Shown piece after piece: positions 15,974 through 25,018 of a stretch of 36,545 nt of DNA. The translations under genes were made by a program, and so were the position numbers. Below the pieces are notes generated by a model, which was not told the DNA's origin, searched no databases, and worked only from the letters and a program-made list of their open reading frames with translations. The DNA is from an uncultured Crocinitomix sp. (lineage in GTDB: Bacteria > Bacteroidota > Bacteroidia > Flavobacteriales_D > Crocinitomicaceae). The DNA is taken from assembly GCA_937139035.1 (NCBI GenBank), contig CAKZPK010000349.1, positions 1 through 36,545 on the forward strand, read 5' to 3'. The first letter of the stretch is position 1. The number at the start of each line of letters is the position of its first letter.

Positions 15974-17218
15974 TCAATTAAATAAACTATTAAATGATTT
16001 TGCTAATTCCTTAGTTTGGTTAACCCTTGAAAAACAATCAACATTACTTTCTATCTTACTTGGATACAAACCATTCCTATAGGCATTAACCCATTCAAGT
16101 AATTTTAATTTTAGTTTGTCGACGTTATCTATACTATAGCCTAAATCATAATCTCTGATTAATTCGTCCAATTCTGAACTATCTCCGGGTACACACAAAA
16201 TTGGCTTTTTAACTCCTGCATATTCAAAAGATTTAGTCGTTAAAATTCCTTTTCTGCCTTTATTAGTAAGCAATAATAATATTTGCGATTCATTTAACTT
16301 TTCATTAACTTGATTAAAAGGTATTGAATCATATACATTAACAAACGTCTTATTTACTACATTAGCTAACATACCATTCATTATATCTTTTTCTGTGCCA
16401 TAGAAATCAACACTAATATCATTAACCCCAATTTTATTTTCGTCGATTAATTTGTCTACCGATTCCAATAATATTTCAGGGTTCCTGTACCACTTATTTA
16501 AAATACGACCAGCATATATAATTTTAAAAGTTGTAGTATCATCAAAAACAACATCTTGAGGGTAAAAAGCTTCATGGTCATACCCATTGTAAATTACATC
16601 GACTTTTTTATATAATTTTTGAGACAAGACTTTTGCATGATATTTTGAAACTGTAGTAATCAGGTCAGCTTGACGTGTGTTTATAAATCTCCTTACAACA
16701 AATCGTTGAACTTGTAAATATTCCCTAAAGGTTCTTTTCAAACCTTGTTCTTGTTCTTTTATATCTCTAAAGTCGACTACAAATTTTGTATTATACTTTT
16801 TAGAAAGCAACGAACCCAAGGTAATTTCCCAGTGATCAGGCGATGTAGCAAATATTAAATCAAAATGGTGATTATCACATAATTCAATTGCCTTTTCTTT
16901 TACTGCAAAATACACCCCTGGAGGGCTAGAATATTCAGAATAAAAAAAATCACGAGACTTAGTAAATATATTTCGTTCTTCTAAATAATTCAATTCATCT
17001 GCTTCTCCATATTCAATACGGGAAATTTGATTTTCGATATCATCTAAATTAATAGACATTTTGTTATTATACCTAGAATCATTTTTCGGAAAAGATCTGG
17101 TAATGACCCACGGATTCCATCCAAATTGTTTGAGATATTTTGCAAACATTGCAGGTCTAAGACCTCCAACCTCCGAATTAGGAGGGAATGATCCACAGAT
17201 AATTAAAACATTTTTCAT
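15974..17218 (-). CDS. Glycosyltransferase family 4
   Basis: This 414-aa GT-B glycosyltransferase starts VLIICGSFPPNSEVGGLRPA, a form frequent in GT4 enzymes of flavobacterial capsule loci. It has DLIFATSPDHWEITLGSLL and VVDFRDIKEQEQ in the acceptor domain, and VIYNGYDHEAFYP, IIYAGRILNKWYRNPEILLE and FEYAGVKKPILCVPGD (shortened E-x-x motif) in the donor domain. It overlaps the upstream hexapeptide acyltransferase by 4 bases and is followed by a 69-base gap before the PIG-L gene, the largest gap in this part of the operon. It adds one residue; donor unknown. Confidence 0.9.
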   Translation of the reverse strand: MKNVLIICGSFPPNSEVGGLRPAMFAKYLKQFGWNPWVITRSFPKNDSRYNNKMSINLDDIENQISRIEYGEADELNYLEERNIFTKSRDFFYSEYSSPPGVYFAVKEKAIELCDNHHFDLIFATSPDHWEITLGSLLSKKYNTKFVVDFRDIKEQEQGLKRTFREYLQVQRFVVRRFINTRQADLITTVSKYHAKVLSQKLYKKVDVIYNGYDHEAFYPQDVVFDDTTTFKIIYAGRILNKWYRNPEILLESVDKLIDENKIGVNDISVDFYGTEKDIMNGMLANVVNKTFVNVYDSIPFNQVNEKLNESQILLLLTNKGRKGILTTKSFEYAGVKKPILCVPGDSSELDELIRDYDLGYSIDNVDKLKLKLLEWVNAYRNGLYPSKIESNVDCFSRVNQTKELAKSFNSLFN

Positions 17219-17781
17219 TTTCTTTTTTTTATTATTTTTGCTGGGTTACCAACTGCAATCGACCAGTCAGGAATATCTTTGACTACAACAGTTCCTGAAC
17301 CTATTACACAACCTTCGCCCACATTAGCAATTGTAGTACAATTTGCACCAAACCAAACGTCTGGACCAATAATAAGTGTTGTTTTTTCTCCAGGCTGCTG
17401 TACTATAGGAATGTCCACTCTTTCGATGCCATGTCCTTTTTTTCCACTCGCAAATTGGCAACCTTGAGCTGTAATAACATTATCTAAAATATCAACTCTT
17501 CCAAAAACATTATTAACTCCTAACCAAACATTATTTCCAATTCTACTTTCTTTATAACTAATAATAGTACCGAAATTTACAACAACTCCTTTACCACATT
17601 TTTTTAATGTTAAGCGATAAAAGTAATTTCTTAGAATAATACCTGTTTTGAAAGGTATCAAACTTAACAGTTGGCTTACATATACATATTCTGTGATTTT
17701 TGTAAGTACTAATGCAATTAGTAAGATTGGTAATATAAATATGTGTCTAACAATCCTTTTTACTAGAATAATGATAATCAT
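17215..17781 (-). CDS. Hexapeptide-repeat acyltransferase, membrane-anchored
   Basis: The 188-aa protein has an N-terminal hydrophobic helix (about 10-30) and then a left-handed beta-helix of hexapeptide repeats, for example SRIGNNVWLGVNNVFGRV, LIIGPDVWFGANCTTIANV and GCVIGSGTVVVKDIPDWSIA, ending VGNPAKIIKKRK. Such trimeric enzymes move acetyl or related acyl groups from CoA to sugar hydroxyls or amines. It overlaps both neighbours by 4 bases. It is distinct from the adjacent hexapeptide protein and probably modifies another sugar position. The acceptor is unknown. Confidence 0.88.
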   Translation of the reverse strand: MIIIILVKRIVRHIFILPILLIALVLTKITEYVYVSQLLSLIPFKTGIILRNYFYRLTLKKCGKGVVVNFGTIISYKESRIGNNVWLGVNNVFGRVDILDNVITAQGCQFASGKKGHGIERVDIPIVQQPGEKTTLIIGPDVWFGANCTTIANVGEGCVIGSGTVVVKDIPDWSIAVGNPAKIIKKRK

Positions 17782-18311
17782 TTACTTAAAATTTTAGCTG
17801 GATTTCCGACAATTGTAGAACCCGATGGAAAACTCTTTGTAACGATTGAACCAGCGCCCACAATTACATTATCGCCAAGTTCAACATTAGGGAGAATTAC
17901 TGAATTCGAACCAATCCAACAATTTTTCCCAATAATTATCGGCTTTTCTATCAACCAAACTTTATAATTAAGGGGATCATGATTCGCTGAAATAATCTTA
18001 ACTCCCTGAGCAAAAATTGTATTGTCTCCAATTACAATTCCATTTCCTCCTTGCATATAACATCCTCCACTCAAAGCAAATGACTTCCATACATCTTTTC
18101 CAATAGTAATAGCACCTGTAACGCTACTAGTAAAATGTACCATCCATGGAACATCATTGTTAATATCCAAAACATTTTGATAAAATTTATTTATTATCCA
18201 TAATCCTGGAGGGACAGGGTTTCTCCAGGATTTGCACATTAAACGAATTGGCCAAAGCCAAGGTCGTAGTTTGGCATTTTTACGAATAGGAGATTTTGAT
18301 GGAATATTCAT
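17778..18311 (-). CDS. Hexapeptide-repeat acyltransferase
   Basis: The 177-aa protein carries hexapeptide repeats (GAITIGKDVWKSFALSGG, GIVIGDNTIFAQGVKI, KPIIIGKNCWIGSNSVILPN) and the catalytic-type ANHDPLNY loop, in which the histidine is the usual base of maltose/galactoside acetyltransferase relatives. The C-terminal GSTIVGNPAKIL is standard. It overlaps the flippase gene by 4 bases and the next acyltransferase by 4 bases. The role is O- or N-acetylation of a capsule sugar in the cytoplasm, substrate not deducible. Confidence 0.88.
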   Translation of the reverse strand: MNIPSKSPIRKNAKLRPWLWPIRLMCKSWRNPVPPGLWIINKFYQNVLDINNDVPWMVHFTSSVTGAITIGKDVWKSFALSGGCYMQGGNGIVIGDNTIFAQGVKIISANHDPLNYKVWLIEKPIIIGKNCWIGSNSVILPNVELGDNVIVGAGSIVTKSFPSGSTIVGNPAKILSK

Positions 18312-19780
18312 TTTTTAAAAAATTGAGGTATAAAGTGTTGTAATTTATCAGGGATTGGCATATAGTTTTTTCGATAAAGGATAAAAAAAACTAATGGAAA
18401 ATATAACCCTGCTGCAATTATTAGTTGTAAAAATAAAGGAGCCGACGGAAAAAACTTATAAAGTAATCCTAATGCCAAACCAACTATAGAAATCAACATA
18501 ATAGTCCCCATTTCTTTAAACGGAAGTGTTTTAAAAGGAGAAATATTAAATCCTTTTCCAATATAATACATATTGAATGGAACGGTCCAAATATATAAAG
18601 TTGCTATAGTTGCTATTGCTGCACCAATATATCCCCATAAATATATAAATAAGATGCTTAGTATTGCATTTACGGCTAAATCGAAAATACTTCTGTATAA
18701 GATTACCTTTGTTTGCCCTAAAGCCATTAACACCGAACCGTACATAACTGTACGTATTGGAAGAACAAACAAGTAAATTGTAAACGGCACGATGCTTTCG
18801 AGGTATTTTACACTGTATAATGTTACAATAAACGGTTTGGCAGCCATTAACAGAAATACCATTACAGGAAAAAGTATAGCGGAGGAACGAAGCGCTGCTT
18901 TTTTGAATAAAACCAGTGCATCATTTTTATTTCCGTTGTGACACATTTTACTCATATCTGCCAGTATTATTGTTGAAATGGAGCCTGTAATAACTGCAAT
19001 TAATGGAATTTCAATAGCACCATTTACATAGTTTGCAAATTCAGCCGGAGTGCACATGGCCGAAACGATTATTTTGTCCATTTGTAACATTATTGTACCC
19101 ATCATAGTCGCAATACCCAAGGGCGCAGAGTACTTCAGAATTTCCTTCATGGATTTACCATTTGGTTTATTGCTGTCTTTAGGTAAATTCTTAAAAATAA
19201 GTCTGACAGCCACCAAACCGAATAGTATGGGTAATCCAATCTGAATTAATAATGGTGCTTCAAATGAACGGGTATATAGAACAGCACTTATGGTTAATGC
19301 TACTAAAATAAGTTTTGTGAGTACATTATATATTGTAAGTGTGGTTATTTTTTCTTTAGAAACCAGCACTGCTCCTAAAACACTAACTGGCATAACGTAT
19401 AATGGGTATCCAATCAACCATTTCAATGTAAATGCTAAATCAGGATTATTAAATCTTTTTGCTAATAAATCGGAGCCCCCAAATGTTAGAAACAAACAAA
19501 ATATTATTGATAACCCGAACAGCAACAACATGTTGTCAATTGTCACTCCACGTTGTCTTTTCTCATTTCTGGGAAGGAAATAATACAGTGCACTGGGCAA
19601 ACCAAGCATTAATAAAGGTGCTACAAAATTATAAGCCAGCAGGGTTTGTTTAATGGTGGCATAATCGGTTTTAGATAATACCCTTGCCAATACCATCCCC
19701 GAAACAATACTTGCAACAGTTGCAAGTGTTTGCCCCAATGAAAGTGCCAATACCTTTGAAGTACGAGAGGATTTAGACAT
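18308..19780 (-). CDS. wzx: Oligosaccharide flippase (Wzx)
   Basis: This 490-aa protein is a MATE/MOP-superfamily flippase of about twelve to fourteen membrane helices that turns the lipid-linked repeat unit to the periplasmic side. The N-terminus is typical: LGQTLATVASIVSGMVLARV followed by LSKTDYATIKQTLLAYNFV. Conserved polar helices such as ADMSKMCHNG (about 275) and MALGQTKVILYRSIFDL (about 357) are also as in Wzx. It sits between the nucleotide-sugar genes and the acyltransferase/GT genes, with 2 bases to the epimerase stop and a 4-base overlap downstream. Confidence 0.92.
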   Translation of the reverse strand: MSKSSRTSKVLALSLGQTLATVASIVSGMVLARVLSKTDYATIKQTLLAYNFVAPLLMLGLPSALYYFLPRNEKRQRGVTIDNMLLLFGLSIIFCLFLTFGGSDLLAKRFNNPDLAFTLKWLIGYPLYVMPVSVLGAVLVSKEKITTLTIYNVLTKLILVALTISAVLYTRSFEAPLLIQIGLPILFGLVAVRLIFKNLPKDSNKPNGKSMKEILKYSAPLGIATMMGTIMLQMDKIIVSAMCTPAEFANYVNGAIEIPLIAVITGSISTIILADMSKMCHNGNKNDALVLFKKAALRSSAILFPVMVFLLMAAKPFIVTLYSVKYLESIVPFTIYLFVLPIRTVMYGSVLMALGQTKVILYRSIFDLAVNAILSILFIYLWGYIGAAIATIATLYIWTVPFNMYYIGKGFNISPFKTLPFKEMGTIMLISIVGLALGLLYKFFPSAPLFLQLIIAAGLYFPLVFFILYRKNYMPIPDKLQHFIPQFFKK

Positions 19781-19782
19781 TT

Positions 19783-20883
19783 TTATATTTTAGATAATTC
19801 ACGTAGCATTTTAACACCTGCTTTACCATTGCCATAGTATGATAAATATTCTTTTTCTGAACTATTTATATTATTTAAAGTGTTAATTATTTTTTCTTGA
19901 TTAGTCCCTACTAAATGATTCCAGCCACTTTTTACTGTTTCTACCCATTCTGTTTGTTCTCTTAAAGTTACACAAGGTTTTTTTGCAAAAAACGCTTCTT
20001 TCTGAAGGCCTCCAGAATCGGTAACTATAAATTTGCAATAAGCTTGTAAAGTAATCATTTCAAAATAACCAACCGGTTCTATAATATGAATATGAGGTTT
20101 AAGCGCTAACCCAAACTTCTGTAATTGCTTTCGAGTTCTGGGATGTGCGGGATAAATGGCGGGTATTTCGACAGCATTTAATGCGTTAACAATGTTTGTT
20201 AGTTTTTCAGGATCGTCAGTATTTTCTGCCCTGTGTATGGTTAATAAATAATATTCATCTTTTTTTAAGTAATTAATATTATTACTGTCTTTTATTTTTT
20301 CAAAAAGAGCTTTTTTATTATTTCCTAATTTTTGGGAATAATAAAGATATGCATCATACATAATGTCTCCAACGTTAAATATTCCTTTAGTAACACCCTC
20401 ATTTTCTAAATTACTTATGGCAGTAGTTGTCGGGCAAAATAAAAAATCACTTAGATGATCTGTGCAAATACGGTTTTGTTCTTCTGGCATTTTTTTCCAG
20501 AAACTTCTTAATCCAGCCTCAACATGAGCTAACGGTATATGCAGTTTTGCTGCTGCCAAAGCCCCTGCTAAAGTTGAGTTAGTATCACCATAAACCAATA
20601 CAAAATCCGGTTGCTCTTTTAGTAACAACTCCTCTATTTTAATCAACATTTCTCCAGTCATTTTCCCATGGGTACCAGAACCTATATTCAAATTATAATC
20701 AGGTTTCGGAATTTCCATTTCCTCAAAGAAGATGTCAGACATTCCATGATCGTAATGTTGTCCTGTATGAATCAATACTTCTTGAAATTTATCATTCCAA
20801 TCTTGTGAACGAATCAATCTACTTAACACCGCAGCTTTAACAAACTGAGGACGTGCACCAACAATGGTTACTATTTTTTTCAT
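19783..20883 (-). CDS. wbpI: Non-hydrolysing UDP-sugar 2-epimerase, WbpI-like
   Basis: The 366-aa enzyme has all marks of the UDP-GlcNAc 2-epimerase fold: VGARPQFVKAAVLSRLI at the start, HTGQHYD, VYGDTNSTLAGALAAA at about 98-113, HVEAGLRSF, TIHRAENTDDPEKL and DSGGLQKEAFF near 280. Within the family it looks closer to WbpI than to WecB, because it has GSGTHGKMTGEML and TEWVETV, and because the wbpD, wbpB and wbpA homologues lie directly upstream. WbpI converts UDP-GlcNAc(3NAc)A to UDP-ManNAc(3NAc)A. A plain UDP-GlcNAc/ManNAc epimerase cannot be excluded without a tree. A 49-base gap precedes it. Confidence 0.85.
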   Translation of the reverse strand: MKKIVTIVGARPQFVKAAVLSRLIRSQDWNDKFQEVLIHTGQHYDHGMSDIFFEEMEIPKPDYNLNIGSGTHGKMTGEMLIKIEELLLKEQPDFVLVYGDTNSTLAGALAAAKLHIPLAHVEAGLRSFWKKMPEEQNRICTDHLSDFLFCPTTTAISNLENEGVTKGIFNVGDIMYDAYLYYSQKLGNNKKALFEKIKDSNNINYLKKDEYYLLTIHRAENTDDPEKLTNIVNALNAVEIPAIYPAHPRTRKQLQKFGLALKPHIHIIEPVGYFEMITLQAYCKFIVTDSGGLQKEAFFAKKPCVTLREQTEWVETVKSGWNHLVGTNQEKIINTLNNINSSEKEYLSYYGNGKAGVKMLRELSKI

Positions 20884-20932
20884 CTTAAATTTATTTTTTC
20901 GTAATTCTTAAGTATAAAACAAACCCTATAAC

Positions 20933-21505
20933 TTAAATGGTTATTACTAAGTCATTATTTAAATAATAATGTTGATTTGTTTCAGGACAGACAGCTATGC
21001 ATTTTTCATTGAAAGACAATCTATTCCCCAGTTTACTCACCCAACCTATAATTTTTCCAGGACTCCCTACTACCAAAGCATAGTTAGGCACTTCTTTAGT
21101 TACTACTGTACCTGCACCAATTAGTGCATACTCACCAATAGTTACTCCACAAATTATCGTTGCATTGGCACCTATTGAACTACCTTTCTTAATTAGTGTT
21201 TTTTTAAATTCTTCCTTTCTAATAATAAAACTTCTTGGGTTTATTACATTTGTAAAAACCATAGATGGACCTAAAAAAACATCATCTTCTATTTCAACTC
21301 CTTCATAAATTGAAACATTATTTTGAACCTTAACTCCATTCCCTATAATTACTTTAGGACCTACCACACAATTTTGCCCAAAAGAACAGTTATTCCCAAT
21401 TGTTGTTTGAGATAAAACATGACTAAAATGCCAAATTTTAGTATTACTTCCTATTTTTACGTTATCATCTATATAACTAGACTCATGAATAAAAAAATTA
21501 GCCAT
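20933..21505 (-). CDS. wbpD: WbpD/WlbB-like UDP-3-amino-sugar N-acetyltransferase
   Basis: This 190-aa hexapeptide acetyltransferase closely follows WbpD of Pseudomonas as I remember it: IWHFSHV near the start, [39 protein letters not shown], then [32 protein letters not shown] and [16 protein letters not shown]. The C-terminal [12 protein letters not shown] matches the WbpD tail. It acetylates the 3-amino group of UDP-GlcNAc(3NH2)A. Its start overlaps the oxidoreductase gene by 8 bases, matching a shared pathway. Confidence in family and pathway is high; the amine-producing WbpE step has no gene here. Confidence 0.9.
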   Translation of the reverse strand: MANFFIHESSYIDDNVKIGSNTKIWHFSHVLSQTTIGNNCSFGQNCVVGPKVIIGNGVKVQNNVSIYEGVEIEDDVFLGPSMVFTNVINPRSFIIRKEEFKKTLIKKGSSIGANATIICGVTIGEYALIGAGTVVTKEVPNYALVVGSPGKIIGWVSKLGNRLSFNEKCIAVCPETNQHYYLNNDLVITI

Positions 21506-22460
21506 TGATTACTTTTTTACAAAATGGATGATAATCTCCTTTTAATCCAATAGGACGTAGGCTTCGAATTTCTGAAACGGTATTTATGGATCCATAGGCT
21601 TCGTCCAATCCAAATCCATTACCCTTCAAAATTTCTTCATAACTCCTTGTATGCAAATCTGCAAAGCCACCGCTAAATTCAATTTCATCGTCATCTACAG
21701 ATATCGACCTATAAGTAGTTAATCCACTTAATCGCACATCTTCTGGTATATAATTATAATTTACAGATAAGAACCAACGTACATTTGCATTTTTTAACTT
21801 TAAATATCCAGCATTGGTATCGGGTGTTTTTAAATGCACAATATTTTCTTCTACACCTCCAAATATCCAACAAAGCATATCATAAAAATGCACTCCAATA
21901 TTTGATGCAATTCCACCAGATTTTGCTTCATCACCTTTCCATGATACAAAATACCATTTACCCCTTGAGGTTAAATAAGTAAGATCAATGTCATAAACCC
22001 TATTCGGATTTTCTTTTAGCCCCTTTTCTACTCTCTTTTTTAAAGCAATAATAGAAGGGTGCAATCTTAATTGTAAAATATTATAAACTTTGTTGCCTGT
22101 CTCTTGTTCTATAAGTTTTAATTGGTCAACATTCCAGGGATTTAAGACTAATGGCTTCTCTGATATTGCATCTGCTCCATTTTTTAGAGCAAATCGAATA
22201 TGAGAATCGTGTAAATAATTTGGTGAACATATGGAAACATAGTCTATCTTTTTTCCACTATCTCTATGCCACTTATCTACAAAACGATCAAACCTTTCAA
22301 ACTCCGTAAAAAAATTAGCTTGTGGAAAATTACTATCCATAATACCAATTCCATCATAAGGATCCAGCGCTGCAATTAAATTATTCCCTGTTTCTTTAAT
22401 CGCCTTCATGTGTCTGGGCGCAATGTAACCTGCTGCTCCAATTAATGCAAAATTTTTCAT
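21498..22460 (-). CDS. wbpB: WbpB/WlbA-like UDP-GlcNAcA 3-dehydrogenase
   Basis: The 320-aa Gfo/Idh/MocA oxidoreductase starts with the NAD site [18 protein letters not shown] and contains [16 protein letters not shown], the catalytic [10 protein letters not shown] segment (E-K-P), [45 protein letters not shown] and [11 protein letters not shown]. These segments match WbpB/WlbA almost block by block. The enzyme oxidises C3 of UDP-GlcNAcA to the keto form, recycling NADH with 2-oxoglutarate in characterised members. It lies 1 base after wbpA and overlaps wbpD. The product normally needs an aminotransferase (WbpE), which is missing from this operon. Confidence 0.92.
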   Translation of the reverse strand: MKNFALIGAAGYIAPRHMKAIKETGNNLIAALDPYDGIGIMDSNFPQANFFTEFERFDRFVDKWHRDSGKKIDYVSICSPNYLHDSHIRFALKNGADAISEKPLVLNPWNVDQLKLIEQETGNKVYNILQLRLHPSIIALKKRVEKGLKENPNRVYDIDLTYLTSRGKWYFVSWKGDEAKSGGIASNIGVHFYDMLCWIFGGVEENIVHLKTPDTNAGYLKLKNANVRWFLSVNYNYIPEDVRLSGLTTYRSISVDDDEIEFSGGFADLHTRSYEEILKGNGFGLDEAYGSINTVSEIRSLRPIGLKGDYHPFCKKVING

Positions 22461-22461
22461 A

Positions 22462-23733
22462 TTATAATCTCCAATTTGGCTTTTCTACAATTCCTTTTAT
22501 ATCTATAATTACTGGTTTCCCTTTTGAGAGTTTTTTATAATCGGCGTCTTGTAATTTTTTAAACTGTTTATGTGCCACTGCAACTACAATAGCGTCGTAT
22601 TTATCGTTGCTTTCAAATGGGTTCTGAATAAGTCCATGGGAATAACTTTTCTTATCATCAGAAGGATCTACCCATGGATCATAAATATCAACACTACACC
22701 CGAAGAGTTTCAATTCTTCAATAATATCAACAACTTTGGTGTTTCGCATATCAGGACAGTCTTCTTTAAAGGTAACTCCAAGTACAAGTACTTTAGCTCC
22801 TTTTATTTTTTTATCATTGTCGATCATAACTTTTATGGTTTGATTGGCAATATATTTACCCATACCATTATTGATTTGTCTCGCTCCTAAAATTAAATTA
22901 GGCTTATAACCCATTTCTTCCGCCTTATATGTCAAATAATAGGGGTCTACCCCAATACAATGTCCTCCTACCAAACCAGGAGTTAACTTTATAAAATTCC
23001 ATTTTGTTGCGGAAGCCTCCAATACTTCATTTGTATCAATACCCATGGTATCGAATATTAAAGCCAATTCATTTATTAAAGCAATATTTACATCACGTTG
23101 TGTATTTTCAATTACTTTGCTTGCTTCTGCAACTTTTATACTAGAAGCTTTATGAGTACCAGCCGTAATAATTTTAGCATATAAAGCATCTACTCTATCT
23201 GCAATTTCAGGTGTTGAACCAGCGGTGACCTTTAATATTTTAGTTACCGTATGATTTTTATCTCCCGGATTTATTCTTTCTGGAGAATAACCACAATAAA
23301 AATCTTGGTTATATACTAACCCAGATACTTGTTCCAATTCTTTTACGCAGACTTCCTCTGTTACTCCTGGATAAACGGTTGATTCATAAATCACTAAATC
23401 ACCTTTTTTTAAAACAGTTCCAATTACCTGAGATGATTTTATCAGCGGTGTTAAATCTGGCCTATTACTTTTATCAATTGGTGTTGGAACAGTTACAATA
23501 TATATATTGCAATTCCCCAATGTGTTAACTTCAGAAGAATATGTTATTTGTGTTTTTATTTCTAATAATTGATTTGAACTCAATTCTAAAGTTCTATCGA
23601 AACCTTGGTTAAGCTCATCAATACGGTTTTCATTAATATCAAAACCTAAAACGCTAAATTTCTCTTTAGCAAATGCATGTGCTAAAGGTAAACCCACATA
23701 ACCTAAACCTATAATTGCAATTTTATCTTTCAT
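22462..23733 (-). CDS. wbpA: UDP-N-acetylglucosamine 6-dehydrogenase (WbpA/TviB type)
   Basis: The 423-aa nucleotide-sugar dehydrogenase oxidises C6 of a UDP-HexNAc to the uronic acid with 2 NAD. Its N-terminal Rossmann motif is IIGLGYVGLPLAHAFA. VTVPTPID, YESTVYPGVTEE, GYSPERINPGD and EASKVIENTQRDVNIALINE are all family-standard, the catalytic Cys lies in GGHCIGVDPYYL near 255, and the C-terminal domain has LGVTFKEDCPDMRNTKV. This form is the WbpA/TviB branch acting on UDP-GlcNAc (or UDP-GalNAc), in keeping with the wbpB and wbpD genes just downstream. A 310-base gap separates it from fcl, so it may have its own promoter. Confidence 0.92.
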   Translation of the reverse strand: MKDKIAIIGLGYVGLPLAHAFAKEKFSVLGFDINENRIDELNQGFDRTLELSSNQLLEIKTQITYSSEVNTLGNCNIYIVTVPTPIDKSNRPDLTPLIKSSQVIGTVLKKGDLVIYESTVYPGVTEEVCVKELEQVSGLVYNQDFYCGYSPERINPGDKNHTVTKILKVTAGSTPEIADRVDALYAKIITAGTHKASSIKVAEASKVIENTQRDVNIALINELALIFDTMGIDTNEVLEASATKWNFIKLTPGLVGGHCIGVDPYYLTYKAEEMGYKPNLILGARQINNGMGKYIANQTIKVMIDNDKKIKGAKVLVLGVTFKEDCPDMRNTKVVDIIEELKLFGCSVDIYDPWVDPSDDKKSYSHGLIQNPFESNDKYDAIVVAVAHKQFKKLQDADYKKLSKGKPVIIDIKGIVEKPNWRL

Positions 23734-24043
23734 TATATATACATATTCAGTATTCTTAATTCAACTTTTAAAGATCTCATAGCCGAGATACAAAGGGCTT
23801 AATTTATTATTTTCTGTTAAATTACATAGAAACTGAAACAAACGTCAACCTCCAAATTCTAAAAAACATTTTTTTGTATAAACACTTTTCTAGAATGAGT
23901 TTTTCTACCAACTTATAGTTGCAAATATTTAATTATTTATCCCTATGAAAATGAATTGTTCATTAGGGTAACGATTTATTAAGTCCGTAGATTTAATTGA
24001 CTAGAATCTGTTATTAATATTATAGCCACTGTTGCTTTCAAAT
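23734..24043. other. 310-base gap inside the capsule operon, between fcl and wbpA
   Basis: There is no coding frame of note. One imperfect hairpin, CCCTATGAA (23941-23949) with TTCATTAGGG (23959-23968, one bulged base), is visible without a following T-run. A CAAATTTA (minus-strand TAAATTTG, a -7-type motif) lies at 24039-24046 over the fcl stop. The gap is the only one above 110 bases in the operon and could hold an internal promoter or a regulatory leader. Confidence 0.4.
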
Positions 24044-25018
24044 TTATTTAATATGAACTGTTTTAAACTTGCCCAAATTGTTACAAAACCAATCATACGT
24101 TTTTTCAATACCTTCTGCTAAACTTGTTTTTGATTTCCACCCTGCATTTTTCATTTTAGTAACATCCATTAATTTTCGAGGCGTACCATCGGGTTTTGTA
24201 CTGTCCCATATAACTTCGCCAGTATGACCAACCGTTTTTTGAATCAACTCTGCCAATTCTTTTATAGTCAAATCAACACCAGTACCGATGTTATACAAAC
24301 TGTCTGGCAATTTATTTTCAAAAGCATAAACGACAGCATCAGCCATATCGTCTACAAAAAGAAATTCACGCATTGGTGTTCCGCTACCCCACAATTCGAC
24401 AGGCTCACTGCGAGTACTTCCACTGCTTTCACCTTTTATTTTTGCTTCATGAAACTTTCGTATCATTGCTGGTAATACATGAGATGAGTTTAAATCAAAA
24501 TTATCATGCGTACCAAATAGGTTCGTCGGCATTAAACTTATAAAGTTTTTTCCATATTGTTTATTAATGGCTTCACATGCTTTTAAACCAGATATTTTGG
24601 CAATGGCATACCATTCATTTGTTGGTTCAAGAGAAGATGTCAATAAGCAGTCTTCTTTTAATGGTTGAGTCGCTAATTTTGGATAAATACAAGAACTCCC
24701 TAAGAAAATGAATTTCTCCACATCGTTTTGATGTGCGCCATCAATTAAGTTGTTCTGAATTTGCATGTTTTCCATCAAGAATTGATATGGAAACTCACTA
24801 TTGGCCAATATCCCACCAACCCTTGCTGCGGCATCAATAACCACTTGCGGTTGTTCTGTTTGATAGAAACTATTCACTGCAGCTTGGTTACGTAAATCCA
24901 ATTCGGAAGATGTTTTACCAATCAAGTTAGTATATCCTTTCCCTTCTAGATCCCTCCAAATTGCCGAACCCACCATACCACGGTGGCCAGCGATATAAAT
25001 TTTTACTTTTTTATTCAT
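24044..25018 (-). CDS. fcl: GDP-L-fucose synthase
   Basis: The 324-aa SDR-family epimerase/reductase makes GDP-L-fucose from GDP-4-keto-6-deoxymannose. The NADP site is IAGHRGMVGSAIWRDL at the N-terminus. AARVGGILANSEFPY, FLGSSCIYPK (catalytic Ser/Cys region), NEWYAIAKISGLKACEA with the Y-x-x-x-K pair, LFGTHDNFDLNSSHVLPA and WGSGTPMREFLFVDD complete the signature. It directly follows gmd, sharing one base. Function is secure. Confidence 0.97.
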   Translation of the reverse strand: MNKKVKIYIAGHRGMVGSAIWRDLEGKGYTNLIGKTSSELDLRNQAAVNSFYQTEQPQVVIDAAARVGGILANSEFPYQFLMENMQIQNNLIDGAHQNDVEKFIFLGSSCIYPKLATQPLKEDCLLTSSLEPTNEWYAIAKISGLKACEAINKQYGKNFISLMPTNLFGTHDNFDLNSSHVLPAMIRKFHEAKIKGESSGSTRSEPVELWGSGTPMREFLFVDDMADAVVYAFENKLPDSLYNIGTGVDLTIKELAELIQKTVGHTGEVIWDSTKPDGTPRKLMDVTKMKNAGWKSKTSLAEGIEKTYDWFCNNLGKFKTVHIK

